The position numbers and the translations under genes are program-made. From contig NOKP01000037.1 in assembly GCA_002682825.1 (NCBI GenBank), positions 279,635-343,634 on the forward strand: 64,000 nt of DNA, read 5' to 3'. How positions within the stretch are numbered: position 1 is the first letter of the stretch; each line of letters opens with the position of its first letter. Shown one piece after another: positions 10,747 to 22,628 of the stretch. This DNA comes from Neonectria sp. B-13 (lineage: Eukaryota; Ascomycota; Sordariomycetes; Hypocreales; Nectriaceae). The notes under the pieces are model-generated. The model saw nothing but the letters and a program-made list of their open reading frames with translations. It made no database searches and had not been told where the DNA came from.

Positions 10747-13700
10747 ATGGATACTGTAGAACTGTGAGTCTCCCCGTCACGAGTAATTGGTTCTGTCTCA
10801 AACTGAACTCATTTACTAGAGAACCGTTTTTCACCACCACTTGGACCGAGGCTGTTAACAAACAAAAGTCGTCACTAGAATATGGTGATTGCGAAATCGC
10901 CGGAGATTTCACAACGTGGGAAAGCGTGGTCAAATGGCTTCACGATGTCGGTGGGACTGTTGCATTGATCCGCCCGGCTCTGGGTCACCTGCACATTTTT
11001 GCCCAGTTTTTCCAGGCAAACCTCGCCCCGTGTCTCGATGCGTCGTACCTCTGGGGCTCATTGGCGTGTTTGTTGAAGGTCTGTCTCTGTCTTGCCTAGA
11101 ATGTGCCACCCCTTGGACGTGCTACGTATACTAAACTTTCCGATGCTCTATACAGCTTGCGGTAGAGAGCTTCAAGGTGTTGGACCAAGTCCCCCGCATG
11201 ATTAAGTCTTTGGCTTTCAAGGCGGAAGCGTTCAATGGATACTGTACAGCCGACCATGTGATCAGTAACACAGTGAAAGAGGTTTGCTTTGATATGCAGA
11301 TCCAATTCATAGACTTCTTCTCGAGCTCTATCCAGCACATATATGGCACGGGTGGGACACCACTTCCCTAGCACGAATATAACATGACTGCGTATAACTA
11401 AGCGAAGAATAGGGTCAACCGGGTAGCAAATCCAAGCAAGCATCCAAAGACACTACGAGATAGCCACTCTAGAGTTCGCAGAGGCTCTCACCCGACTGAA
11501 GAGATCCAGAAAGCCTGGCGAGGATCGCCAATCCGTCGAGATGGTGTTTGGGGAGCCAGGGATCAGGAAGCGATGCAACACCATACCACGAACCCAGACC
11601 AGCCGCCTCTTCGATCGGCTTGAATTCTTTGTTCAGCTTGACGAGCTTCTTTCTCCCCACGCTGGAGAGTCTTCGCTCCAGTCCGTAGCCTTGCATGGTC
11701 TTGGAGGAGTGGGCAAAAGCAGCATCGCGTCATCCTACGCGGAAAGGAAATATTCTGATCGGACTTACGACATAGTCCTGTGGGTGTGTGGCGAGAATGA
11801 CGCTTCGCTACGACAGAGCTTCACCGATATCGCCATGAGCCTGAAGTTGCCCGGTGCACGACCAGATTTTCGCGATGAGAATCAAGTTCTTGTTCAGGAC
11901 TGGTTCCAGACCACTGGTATGCAAGCTATCATGGCCACTTTGATGTCTAGGTGTAGGACTAGATGAGTAGTGACTAATTGGGGATACAGAATGCAATTGG
12001 CTTGTTATCTACGACAACGTGGAGTCGGCGAATATGCTTGCCCCGTACTGGCCACGGGGCTCGTGCCGGGGCAGGGCTATCATTACCACACGCAACCGCT
12101 CACTTGCCTTCGACCCGGCAGCATCTGGCCTTGAGGTCAACTCCTGGGACGCCGAAACCGGGGCTGAGTTTCTGCTTTTCCTGCTGAACAACATCGGACG
12201 CGACATGAACTCGGAAATTACCTCTGCTCGTACGCTGTCAGAGAGGCTCGGCGGGAGTGCGTTGGCTCTTGTGCAAACGGCTGGCCTGATCCACGACGGC
12301 GAGTACTCTATCCGGGACTTGACGGCCATGTACTTGGAGAACCCCCCTTCCGCCCATTCCATAAATGAGCTCGCGGCGCTCTCGGACTTTTCCTTCAAGT
12401 CTCTCGACAAGAACAGCTTCTCACTTCTGGGAATTGTTTCCTTCCTTCAGCCCGACGACATACCGCCTAGGATGTTTAGGCCCCGTCCTGATCAATATGT
12501 ACCTCCAGATCTAGAGTTCTTAAAGAACAAGTTCACTGGGCAAGTCTTCAACACCCCCTTTCAGGCAATGATGACTGAACGAGGCTGCTAATAATTTCAA
12601 TACTCAGCTCCTATGTCGCTCTGAGCAACCTCGCCACGCGAGCACTCATCCAACGAGATAAAGACTTGGGCTTTTTGGCCATGCATCGCCTAACCCAGAC
12701 CCGATTTCGATGCTTTTTGGGTCCAGAACAGCGCCAGAAAGTATTCAACGAAACTTTCATGCTCCTTTCATACATTGTGCCACATAGCCAGATAGAAAAA
12801 GGACAGCTCTACGCTGCGTGGGGCGGGTATGACTGGGACCTGCAGCATGTCTTGAACTTGAGAGACATTTTCGACGAAGAGAGGAAGGCGTCTCGCTCTT
12901 TCAAAGCGACGCGCAAATTCTGTGAGATGCTCAACAATTACCAGAGGTATGCCATTCCAGTATCCCTGAATAACAATAAGGAACACCAAAGAAGCGGAGG
13001 CACCACGTCAAGCACTCCTTGGTGAATACTTACAATATCTACATAGGTACCTCTATGAGACCTGTGATTTTGAGGAGTGCGAGAAAACGTGCGCCGTGAA
13101 TCGGATAGCCGTCTCAACGCTAACCTCGAGCGAGGACAAGGTCGACCTTGAAGGTAGTATCATCCCACACCAAGCTCAGATTGCAGAGAAGCTTGGCAAC
13201 CCACAGAAGGCTATCGAGATTTGCCAGCAAGGGATCAATCTCAGACTTGGCGAGTCGCCCAAGAAGCTGATACGTATTGCCTGCTTAATCAGTAACCTCG
13301 GCATCATCTACAGCAGCGCCAACGATTTTGAGAAAGCCCTGGAGTGCTTCCAACGATCGCGTCAGTACTGGGCTGCCCACTTCGAGAGCAAAGGTGAAAC
13401 TCGGAAGTATGCTGCGTCCATGCTCGTGAGTCAGGCCAGGTGTATGATGGGCCTCGACGAATTCGTGAAGGCGGAGGAGATGCTTGAGGAAGCAATCGCA
13501 CAGGTGAAGGAGGAGGTGCCCTTAAACTTTGGGACAATGGCATAGTAAGATCCGACAAAACTGACATATTAAGGCAGAGATGTGATGAAGCTAACTTATG
13601 AGCCGCTTGGCCAAACACAGCGCATGCTTCTGCTTCGGATTACTAGATCGATGCCTACGCAGATTCGAATCAGCGAAGGCGCATTTCATGGAGGCCCGGA

Positions 13701-14103
13701 ATGCGTGGGTCAGGAGCGACCACAGCCGTATTCACCCATTCAACGCTGGGATTCTGTATAAAATCGGGGCTTGTTGCCTGGACCAGGGGGGAATTGAAGC
13801 ATCAATGTAAGATGATACCGGCGTCTCATTTTTTACTCTTGTTTCACTCTAACCTTTCTTTTTTATAGCAAACACATAAGGGACTCGCTGGAAATATCCG
13901 AGTTCTACAGTCGTGTGATGCCAGTTGAACACGGTCGTAACCTCTTCAAACTTTCAGAAGCAGTCGTTCAGAATACAGATATCAGCACCCCGGAGTCGAT
14001 AGATCTAAGGGAGAAAGCAGAATTGTATTTGAAGAAAAAGAAGCCGAACGTGAAGGAATCGGGTACGGAGAGCGCGTATGATGATCTGATTCCGGTTTAC
14101 TAG
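10747..14103 (+). CDS. STAND NTPase (NLR-like): N-terminal fungal domain, NB-ARC, TPR repeats
   Basis: Nine exons keep one frame over 916 aa: 10747-10763, 10820-11078, 11156-11351, 11437-11916, 11990-12530, 12608-12946, 13047-13544, 13621-13806, 13869-14103. Residues 1-157 resemble the helical N-terminal domain of fungal STAND proteins (WGSLACLLK, then MIKSLAFKAEAFNGY), possibly DUF7708. The NB-ARC follows: P-loop GLGGVGKSS at about 246-254, Walker B WLVIYDN at 321-327, the GRAIITTRN sensor, a GLPL-like LGGSALAL, and MHR at 523-525 in the MHD position. Residues from about 620 to 870 contain TPR-like helices (AIEICQQGINLRLGE, ALECFQRSRQYW, AEEMLEEAI). Such proteins are thought to oligomerise on ligand binding and trigger heterokaryon-incompatibility or immune-type cell death. 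All nucleotide-binding motifs look intact. The fourth exon's acceptor is the least certain. Confidence 0.9.
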
Positions 14104-14627
14104 AGGTGAAACTGGCATTTGCAGGATTGTACAGGGATGAATAGGATGACGCCATGGGCTATGAAGTAGTCATTGAAAGTGGTTATAAGCCTACCGCTAC
14201 CAAATTAATGACCTATGAGTCTCCGCATCAGACAGATATTCTCCTGCTGGCAACCTTTCCTTTCTTTTGTCCGGACTCTACTCAGCTTGCAGGATGGATG
14301 GCATAAACCATCTGAACGACACCAACCATGTCACAAAAGACGAACGTCCCTTGCGGGACCACAAGACCCCCCCTATATGGGGCTGAAATGCGACAAACCA
14401 CCAACTGCAGCAGCGACAGCAATACGCCTGCGCAGTGGCAGGCCTAGAAAACTTCGACCAGAGCGCAGGGCCAGAGTACACAATAAGGGCCATTTGGCGA
14501 CAGACGATTCGGTCGGAAAATCAAATTATCCGTGCGTGGGCAGTCGCGGATAAATCAAATTCTGCGACCCCACTCCGATGGATCCTTGAAGCACGAGACA
14601 CGAGGGACAAGATATCCATGTGCCAGA
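14104..14627. promoter_or_regulatory. intergenic stretch between the STAND and bZIP genes
   Basis: About 520 bp holding the 3' end of the STAND transcript and the promoter of the bZIP gene. No coding sequence was recognised. Confidence 0.45.
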
Positions 14628-16283
14628 ATGAGTCTCAACACGCCACCGACTGACGACATGGACCAATGCCGTGGTCCAAATGACTCACAAGAAAGAAAGT
14701 AGGTGCATGTCGTTTGGCTTCTCTCAGGCCGCAGGGGATCTCACCTTTGCCCTAGAAAACTACGCAATCGTCTTTCACAGCGGGCGTTCCGACGTAGACA
14801 AGCCGAGTCCATCCGAGAGCTACGGAGTCTCGCAAACATCAATCAAAGGCCAGAAGATGAACGCAATGAAGCCCTTCAACGCGAAAACAGCCTTCTGCGC
14901 GCCCAGCTTGTCGACGTCCAGAATAAACTGTCGAGGCTATTGGCGACTGTACAGTCAATGTCAGAGTCCGTGTCAAAGACCCTGGATGAAGCTGTCACGG
15001 GAACTAATGACAACGAAAAACGGCCTGCTGAGCCAGAAAATACTTCCTCGAACAATCTGGAGTGCGCTTTTACTCCCAGTGACTTCTTCAACACTGATAC
15101 ATCACTCGAGTTAGAGGCGTGGAATGACACCACCAGAACAGATGAATCTCCGGCCCCCCTGACTGTATCACCTCGTAAGCAATAATCTACCACCAGGTCA
15201 TACTTGGCCAGGTTCTAACCTGCAAAACAGGAGACCTAGAAATTAGGTCTGGGCGAAATTTGAGCACCACCGAACCCAATCCCTTCCATGGGCAAATTCC
15301 AAAGATCTGGGACTTTGATTACCAAATGGGACCACAATCTTACCTAAACGCGGTGGATGCAAGCGAAAAGACCACAATCATACTTGGGAAGCGATGGGCA
15401 CATTCAAACTCACCGTTTTCCGATCACCTCAACCTGCTCCAACAACTTCTCAGGGATAAGCTCGACAGAACAGGTCTCATAACTAGTCCTCAGAGTCTGG
15501 CGCGAAGGTAATGAAGAAATCGCAAAGCCCGCTCGATGGATGATCTTCTAACTTCCGAATAGTCTATATCAACCAATATTGATGGTTCTATCCATGTTCA
15601 ACAGCATGGCACGACCGCATATGATGGATTGGTACGCTAAAACGCGGTACTTCCCCACCATATATCTCACCGCCTGGCAAATTCATCCGTCATTGAGTAC
15701 CTACGGGAGGCTTGACGAGAGATTTCGGCCCACAGATATTCAAGCAAACACTCAACACCCACGAGTCATCGGCTGGATAGCATTCCCATCTATACGGGAT
15801 CGCCTTATCCAGCTCCATGCTGCCAATCCATACATAGACCAGATATTCTGCGATGTCGTCAACAGTTACGTGGTTGAAACTACAATGTCTGATATAATAC
15901 TGGGGGCTCCAGCATTGAAAGTATACGTTCGGGTTACTGATTTGGTTTCAGCAATGTCTTCACTGGGCGACGGTGAGACTGAGGAAGATATGGCCCTCCC
16001 AGCACCAGATGTTGTTTCGCTTTTTACCATGGGTAAATATGCGCGTGCGGCTTTCCGCTATCTTAAAATGGATCAGGGCCCATCGTTTTACAAGGTCGAG
16101 CCGGCGTTCTTTGGCAAATACCCGGAACTACACGACGATACGGTTGACATCATGGCAGTCGGGATTCCTTTAAAGCTGGAGCTTCAGCTCACTCTGACCC
16201 CTCCAAAGCCGCTGGACCCCCTGACTGCGGAAACGTATCAGAGTTTTCTTGACTTTTACCTTGATTCGCTTGAAACATTTTAA
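14628..16283 (+). CDS. bZIP transcription factor with DUF3425
   Basis: Four exons (14628-14698, 14756-15174, 15231-15507, 15563-16283) give 495 aa. Splicing the first exon to the second restores a basic region, ERKKLRNRLSQRAFRRRQ (residues 22-39), with the fungal N-x7-R arrangement (Asn28, Arg36). A short coiled coil follows (about 40-90, with ERNEALQRENSLLRAQL). The C-terminal two thirds match DUF3425, the domain commonly paired with fungal bZIPs: DHLNLLQQLLRDKL, then HPSLSTYGRLDERFRPTDIQ and HPRVIGWIAFPSIRDRLI. Proteins of this class regulate stress, secondary metabolism or development; the target here is unknown. The start ATG was chosen because it is the first in frame. The gene lies 524 bp after the STAND gene on the same strand. 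Confidence 0.9.
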
Positions 16284-17657
16284 TTAGCAACGGGAGTTCG
16301 AGTTATCATAGGCGCAAAGTAACCCTAGGAGCGGGAGGCCAATCAACAGTAAAAACAGGCGTCATATTTTCTTGTCTTTTGTAATTCTAAAAGTGCATGA
16401 GACCACTTTCATGATATATTACTTGGTGACCATGACGTCACGACTTTTTCAACCTAGAGAGCGTCTATAGTTGCCGACATTATGAACCTAAAAAGGTTCT
16501 AGCTGGGGTTAAGTCGGATAATATGCTGATGTAAAGTGTCTAAGTTACAGACGCCCACTGTCCCTCCGTTGCAATTGTCGGTATAGACTCATGTAGCAAG
16601 TAAATGAGGCTGCAAAGGCCATGTCTACCCTTGGGATGTATTAGAGAGGAGCAAGGAGTCATCCGAAATGAACAACGACAAGTTTGTGCTCATGGGGAGA
16701 GCTTGAAGGGTTTTTCTTTCAATGGGTACGACCTTCCACGGTGGATATCGCCTCGCATTTTGGTATTGTACAGTCAATAAGTGACAACAGAAGTATCTGA
16801 TGGGAAATGGGCAAGGAATCTTATTGGAATGGGTCTCGACTGATGCTTCGAACTTCTTGCGCACTTTCGTGAAAGTGTTCGGCAGTCGCATGTTTGTTAG
16901 AAAAGGAATTGACTTTCTCGACATACAGTAATAGGCCATAAGTCTCCGTACACCTTCAAGTTTTACGCCAAAAGAGCCAAAAAGCATACATTTAAGAAAA
17001 CCTCTACTTTAACCTATAAAATAGCTATTAATATAAAACTCCCTCTATTAGATAGATATATAGCTATTTTATATTATGTACTATTAGAATTCTCTTCTTA
17101 TAGTATAGCATTTAAATTAAAAATTCTAGAAGTTAAGGAATCTTTTGATAGTTTCTTATAGAAGGCTATAGGGGACCTTATAGGGGCTAGATTTAGAGTT
17201 TAAGAAATATCTTAACTTTAGAGCTTAATAATTCTTTTAATATAGAATAAATAAAATCTAGTAAATTATATAGTAATATATATTTAATGTACAACCGTTA
17301 GGAAGGTTTGAAGCTCAGGGCATCGCACAAAGGGCTAAAGGTGCCTGAGTCATCATATTATCACTGAGGCAGAAGGAGGCGAAACAGTTAATTATAAGTT
17401 CCAAGATTCAGCCACGATTAGCTCACTCTCTTGTGAAGGAGGAGTAGCTGTAATGATCCCTCTTTGACAATCAGACCACGTCGTTGTATGCATATCCCGA
17501 TATCATCACACCTGTCGGACTCAATACCTTTACTGAGAGTGTAGAGCTGTGTAAACTGCTTGAGGCTAAGTTTTACTAGGGTCTTTGGTTTTTCAACACG
17601 CGTTGCGCGCCGTCACTTCCGCTCGCTCAAGTAGCTACACCTTTCTACCTACTACGG
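16284..17657. other. intergenic stretch with an AT-rich core
   Basis: No gene is supported. The middle part is extremely AT-rich and is annotated separately; the flanks have normal composition. A 120-codon open frame on the minus strand at 16625-16987 has no family resemblance. Confidence 0.5.
16985..17290. repeat. AT-rich block, possible RIP-decayed repeat
   Basis: About 300 bp almost devoid of C on both strands except in a few short runs, dominated by TA, TATA and TTAGA words. The edges are sharp against normal DNA at about 16985 and 17290. Sharp-edged AT islands of this kind in Pezizomycotina are typically old repeats degraded by RIP. No transposase or terminal repeat can be seen, so the origin is an inference from composition. 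Confidence 0.5.
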
Positions 17658-18965
17658 CTACAAAACGCTCCGATCAATCCAGTCAATGTTGCCAAATGTA
17701 CCATGAGGTGTTGAGAAGACGTCGGCAGGATACCGGTAGGGCGTGACCTCGGAATCGGCGAGGACGAGGGTCACGTTGCTCTGCGCCTCGGCCGTCTCGT
17801 TGTAGCCTGGACCGTAGTCCTTCCAGGTGGCCATGAAAGTGAGGTTGCTCAGATTCGGAGTGGTCGTGCCCCAGGGAATGTAGCCGGCGGGCTTGATGCT
17901 GGAGTCGAAGTACGAGTTCATGAAGATGGACCGGTGCAGTGAGTTCCACGGTCGGCCGAGTGCGCATTTAGCCACAATATTCTGAGCAATGCTATAGTTG
18001 GATGCGATGAGTTGCGTGCGATCGATATAGACGCCGTACTTGTTGGTAAAGGTCGTGTTGGTACCTTTCCAGGCCGTAATTCCACCGCCACAACTCCGGA
18101 GCGAAAGCGTGGACTGTTCAATGTATGCTGTGCCAAAACCGTAGAGAAAGTCTGTCTGTCCAGCAATGACGCTGTCGTAAAAAAATGCGTTTCCGAGCTT
18201 TCCAATGTAAACCTTTCCAATGCCACGAATCAGTAATTTCCCGCGGTGTTCATAGACCACTGGCCGTCAAGGGGAGATGGGCGATCTCTCAGAACTTACC
18301 GTATCCTGCCAGCTGTAGAAACCGCATGAATAGAAGCCAGCGTTGGCCCTACTCACTCCCAACGCATGCGCTGGGCCATATGAGTACGGAACAAACTCAT
18401 TCCGGAAATCGATATTGTAGGCACGGAAATCAGTGCATCCGAAAGGAGTGTCGGCCGGCACAGGGAAGCCTGTCGGCCCAGAGCCAGTCAGTGTGGCATT
18501 GAGGTTGGGTCCAACAGTCAAGACGCCAGTGTAGACATTATCGCTGAAAAGGCTGTTATGGTTGGCCGAGTTCCACCAGATCTGGACATCGTTTTGGGCA
18601 CTGGTGTTGACGTTAATGTCCGAGTATAAGTCGCCATTCCAGGGCTTGTTGGACATGCCAATCAAGTGAAGGGGACCTCGACGGGTGACGTTTAGCTGCT
18701 CCGTGTAGTTACCTGGGGCAATCAGGATGTGCCCAGGAACAGTGGTGTTGCCGAGCGAGTCAATGGCGGCTTGAATGGTGTCGAAATGAGCTCGCGAATC
18801 GTTCTGAGCGACGTGAATTGTGCCGCGAGGGCATCCTTCGGTCGGGTGGTTCGTTTGTCTCTGACATCGCTCGTACGTGTCAGCTGGACCCTCGGAGCGG
18901 TGCGCGACTGTCGTCTGGAGGAGAGTCGCCGCGACAAGCACAGCTTTAAGAATGAGTGCTATCAT
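17658..18965 (-). CDS. secreted pectin methylesterase (CE8)
   Basis: Exons 18965-18300 and 18212-17658 (phase-0, 87-nt intron) encode 406 aa. Residues 1-21 are a signal peptide. The intron acceptor was chosen because it gives QDTVYIGKLGNAFFYD, the family consensus; reading on from other sites would insert extra residues. The catalytic set of carbohydrate esterase family 8 is visible: Asp221 (SWQDT, acid/base), Asp243 (GQTDFLYG, nucleophile) and Arg309 (LGRPW), with Gln241 near the oxyanion hole. The enzyme removes methyl esters from homogalacturonan in plant cell walls, preparing it for polygalacturonases. It is transcribed divergently from an exopolygalacturonase relic 0.7 kb away, so this was once a two-gene pectin unit. 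Confidence 0.93.
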
Positions 18966-19640
18966 GGCTCACTGGAATTGACCAAAGAGAAAGACAAAAT
19001 TCAAAGTTGGAATGATAAGTGGGATTTAATTGGTGAGTGTGTGGCGGTTAATATCTCTAGCTACGAATTCATATTGCAGCGCAGCTTGAAACTACGGAGA
19101 GGAAGTCTCCAACTGGAAAAGCCCGCCCCCATGGCACGGTTACATTACCCCACAAATGACCCTTCCAATAATGCACACTAGTCCACAAAACAAAAGGACG
19201 GCTATGATATGCCGAGAAGGCCGACGACTTTACACCCAAGTCAGGCTTTTTCTCGGAGTGCGAATATTCCACCACTGAGAGCTGGTCAGCGCTCGGCCAG
19301 CATGTGAAATGTAGTCTAAAGGATCGCTATTGAAAGAAGCCGGTTTCCTAATATAGCTCAAGCCGCGTCATAGGAACCCCCAAACTATCTCCAAATTCAC
19401 TATTGTCACATATTATTTGGCGCAATCTTTCGGTTAAAGTCCTCGGTTAATTAGCTATTGGGGTTTGTGGGGGAGGGGAACGTAATTCACTGGATGGAGA
19501 ATTGGCAATGGAGTTCTAAACTCGATGACTATCAAACACGCGAAATAGCCCCCCCAATGGCTGTGGTAGAGATGCAACGTCATCCGGAAAGATTGTTACC
19601 AATTTCCTCTATTTGATCCGGGTATCAGAAAATGTGGACT
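18966..19640. promoter_or_regulatory. promoter region between pectinesterase and exopolygalacturonase relic
   Basis: Intergenic DNA between two divergent pectin-degradation genes. No coding sequence is seen. The shared promoter would have served both genes before the polygalacturonase decayed. Confidence 0.45.
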
Positions 19641-19650
19641 ATCAATTGCC

Positions 19651-20530
19651 ATGATACTGTTCATGGGAATCTTTCCCGTGCCTGAAGATCAAGGCATGGC
19701 CGCACAGTCCAGGGGGCATTATCCCGACCCGCGTCCTCGCCATCGTAACGGGTATTGCTTCGTCAAACTAAGCCACAACGGCGGAACTCTGGTCTTGAAT
19801 ACAAACTACACTATCGCATCGCCTCCAGATCTCAGATCCTTCAGGCACGTTGATGTGGCCATCACGGGCATTGTCAACTTTACGCCAGACCTCAGTTACT
19901 CGACGGGGCGCTCGTCTAAGTATGCCTACCAAAATACCACGGTTTTTTGAAGGTGTGTCGAGAAATATATCAACATCTTCGGCTATGGCGTTGAGCTTCT
20001 CAACGGAAATGGCCAGCTACGATACGACGGTTTGGCTGCCAATTTTTCCCTCCTGCGCACGGTTATCTTCCTTTTGGATGGACTGCATGGGGGCTCTGTG
20101 ACTGTATTGTACATGATCGACCCGCAAAGTGTAAGTTTTGACTGAACGGACCTCTACTAACTCCTAAATAGTGGTTCAACCTCATCGACAACGGCGATGA
20201 CTGCGTTTACTTCAAGCCCAACAGCACATACATAGTTGTCCAAGGCCTCCAGTTCAACGACTCCACGGTATCTCTGTCGGGCCGCCTAGCCAATACGCCG
20301 AGGAGTTCGATATTGTTAAGAATGTCTACGTTTACGATATCTCCATGCCCGATGGCTCGGATGGTGCCCGCATTATGGTCTGGCCTGGGGTATACCCGAA
20401 TTTTCAGGACAGCCTGAACGACGGTGCCGGCTCCGGGTACGTTGAGAATTTGACGAACGACGGGGTGCTCAACGCCAATAATGACTGCTGTTGCCTTCAT
20501 TGGGAGATACTCATTCCTCGCCTAGAGTAG
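19651..20530 (+). pseudogene. GH28 exopolygalacturonase relic
   Basis: The decayed frame follows fungal exopolygalacturonases: GGTLVLNTNYTI, then YINIFGYGV and LLNGNGQL, then NGDDCVYFKPNSTYIVVQ, then SDGARIMVWPGVYPNFQ and GSGYVENLTNDG. It is interrupted by TGA at 19948-19950, where a Trp is expected. A block between the WFNL and NGDDC motifs is missing. A one-base shift lies near 20270: the residues after it (SQYAEEFDIVKNVYVYDIS) need the next frame. The family's active-site His (in an SHG motif after the GDD) is replaced and one catalytic Asp lies in the missing block. About 60 C-terminal residues are absent. The gene cannot make an active enzyme. Confidence 0.85.
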
Positions 20531-20889
20531 TCAAGTATCGGCCTCCTTTTTGATCTATCAAATAATACCGACTAAGGCTAAAAAGTACTCTTAATAGACC
20601 TTGCTTGTCCAACCAAATGATTAACTTACCAGTTTTACTCCCTGTCGATAACAAGACTCGCGAAACGATGTTGATCTGAGAGTTTATTGTCCGACAACAG
20701 TTGAAAGTCACGAGAAGTATTAATCAACAATTAAGGTGGTGGAATCATGCTTTCCAAGAGGCGGCGAGGAATATGTAATTCCAGGTAATAAGACGCCTCG
20801 AACCAGAGTCACGAGCACACTGAAAAGCTCAAGTAATTGAAGCGACTTCCTTGAGATTACTTGAAAAACGTGCGAACTGACTCTCCTAA
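20531..20889. other. gene-free stretch
   Basis: Convergent intergenic DNA between the GH28 relic and the next gene; nothing recognised. Confidence 0.4.
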
Positions 20890-21894
20890 TTACATAATAT
20901 GTGTGACGGGTCGTTCATCATCTAGCTCAAGACCTTCCTTCATCCGTTGTCTTCTCTCATCCAACCAGTACCTCCACTTTTGATACCTCTGCTTCCGCTG
21001 TACAATGTCTTCTGGTGTGTTTCCCCAATAGGTGATTTCGAGCTCCCGCAGTTTCTCGTCGATGATGACGCGCTTAAACTCCCTTCCATTTACTAGGAAG
21101 ACAATGCTCTCTACCACACCTTCATACAAAACTATCCCATAGTTCATGGTGTAGTAGTCAAGGTTCACAACGTCATCCAGATGGTTAGTAATGTACTGCG
21201 CAAGCCGCTCTTCAGCTGGAATTGAGCTGTCGTGAAGGAACTCGGCCCGCAATTCTCGGTTCTTGACGCCAACCTCTTTCTCTCTCGTCACAACGCTCGT
21301 ATGAGGGGCACCATCCGTGGGGGCAATGATATCAACAACAATATTTTTGACGGCGTATCGAGAGTTCAAGTTTTGTGGTGTGCTTAGGTCTGCAAACCCT
21401 CGATATCCCGGCCCATTTGTAAGCAGCCCTGTCAATAGACTGTAGAAAGACCAGATGCCAATCTCTGGTCCTCCGCAACCAGTCTGGAAGCTCAGGCTGT
21501 GCTGGAAGCGAGGACTGAGGTCGTCAGTGGGGTCGAAGAGTCGCACTGTGGCGTGTACAGATTCGATATACTGGGTCTGAGGAAGCACGGGCATAGACCA
21601 GGTCGTCCAAAGGCCCGAGTCTTTCACGAACATGATGTCGACGTGATAATTCGTCGAAGCGTGTCGGAGAACATTATGTACCTCACTGTGAAACTGTTTG
21701 TTCACTAGAAGGAGAGGGAGCGCGGGGCTTCGTGGCGGGAGCTGCCAAATTCCTCCGCCAACGAACTGGTTCTCCGACAGCTGCTGTCGCCCTTCCTGGC
21801 TAACCGAGGGGGAGGCCGGGGGGTTAACTGGAGAGCAGATGGCCCATTCAAAGATTTGTTGTCGGATTTCGCGTGGGACCTGATTTAAAGTCAT
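20890..21894 (-). CDS. F-box-like hypothetical protein
   Basis: A single-exon frame of 334 aa. The N-terminus, LNQVPREIRQQIFEWAI, has the Leu-Pro-x-Glu-(I/L)-R pattern shared by fungal F-box and 2EXR proteins, followed after a linker by LLLVNKQFHSEVHNVL, which in this class marks the second helix of the domain. The rest is mixed alpha/beta without a named domain that I recognise. The C-terminus is very basic and then acidic (QRKQRYQKWRYWLDERRQRMK, LELDDERP). No signal peptide or membrane segment. Such genes belong to large lineage-specific families in Pezizomycotina; a role as a ubiquitin-ligase adaptor is possible but not shown. Confidence 0.7.
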   Translation of the reverse strand: MTLNQVPREIRQQIFEWAICSPVNPPASPSVSQEGRQQLSENQFVGGGIWQLPPRSPALPLLLVNKQFHSEVHNVLRHASTNYHVDIMFVKDSGLWTTWSMPVLPQTQYIESVHATVRLFDPTDDLSPRFQHSLSFQTGCGGPEIGIWSFYSLLTGLLTNGPGYRGFADLSTPQNLNSRYAVKNIVVDIIAPTDGAPHTSVVTREKEVGVKNRELRAEFLHDSSIPAEERLAQYITNHLDDVVNLDYYTMNYGIVLYEGVVESIVFLVNGREFKRVIIDEKLRELEITYWGNTPEDIVQRKQRYQKWRYWLDERRQRMKEGLELDDERPVTHIM

Positions 21895-22554
21895 GATGAA
21901 TCTCGCTTGCTTTGTGCTGATGTAATATGCATGTTGAGACGCTTTTCCACTGATGAGATATGCCTAATATATATGCGCTAGGCAGCAGGACTTCAATAAG
22001 TGCCTATTTGTCTTAGTCAGCTCGAAAGTTGGCAAAGCATACAGTACAGGGACCGATGTCAGCATGGCGAGGCATAAACGTGGCTAAGTATAAATGGGTG
22101 GATGATCCATCCTGCGCCAAGAATCCTCGGTTGTTGGGAATCCTCAGGCAAATAGGGGCGGCAATTGGAAAACCCCCCCGGCGAATTGGGGAATGTGTCT
22201 ATGAAGGCTTAAATCGTCAAGAGTACTGGATACTACGAATCATCGTCATTCACGCCTACTCAGAGCTCAGTTGCTCTAGCGTCCTGGCTCACCCAGACTA
22301 GCTAGCCTCAGCGCATTATCGGGGTATCGTGCGAGTATTTGCAGATTATGGAATCACTAGCCACTAAACTGCATGGCGCAACGTGACAAAAGAGTAACGC
22401 ATAGTGTTATATATAAGCAGGCAACGCCAAATCAACGCTACGAGTTATAAATACTACAACATACCATGCATGATCTGGGTGGGTTGGGAAGTATTGTGTG
22501 AGCTCAATACTTCACAGTCGGGGTGGAGCGAGCGACGAGCTGTGAGCAAAAAAG
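21895..22554. other. gene-free stretch
   Basis: Promoter of the F-box-like gene, then DNA with no supported gene up to the tRNA. A 90-codon open frame at 22029-22301 has no recognisable family. Confidence 0.4.
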
Positions 22555-22628
22555 TGATTCCGCCCGGGCTCGAACCGGGGACCTTCTCGGTGTTAACGAG
22601 ATGCCATAACCAGCTAGACCACGGAACC
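22555..22628 (-). tRNA. tRNA-Val (anticodon AAC)
   Basis: A 74-nt cloverleaf on the minus strand without an intron. The acceptor stem GGTTCCG pairs with CGGAATC through one G-U pair, followed by discriminator A. The D arm contains TGGTCTAGCTGGTTATGG (A box). The anticodon stem TCTCG/CGAGA encloses the loop TTAACAC, giving anticodon AAC, which reads GUU valine codons. The T arm CCCGG-TTCGAGC-CCGGG supplies the B box. All stems are complete, so the gene looks functional. Confidence 0.95.
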
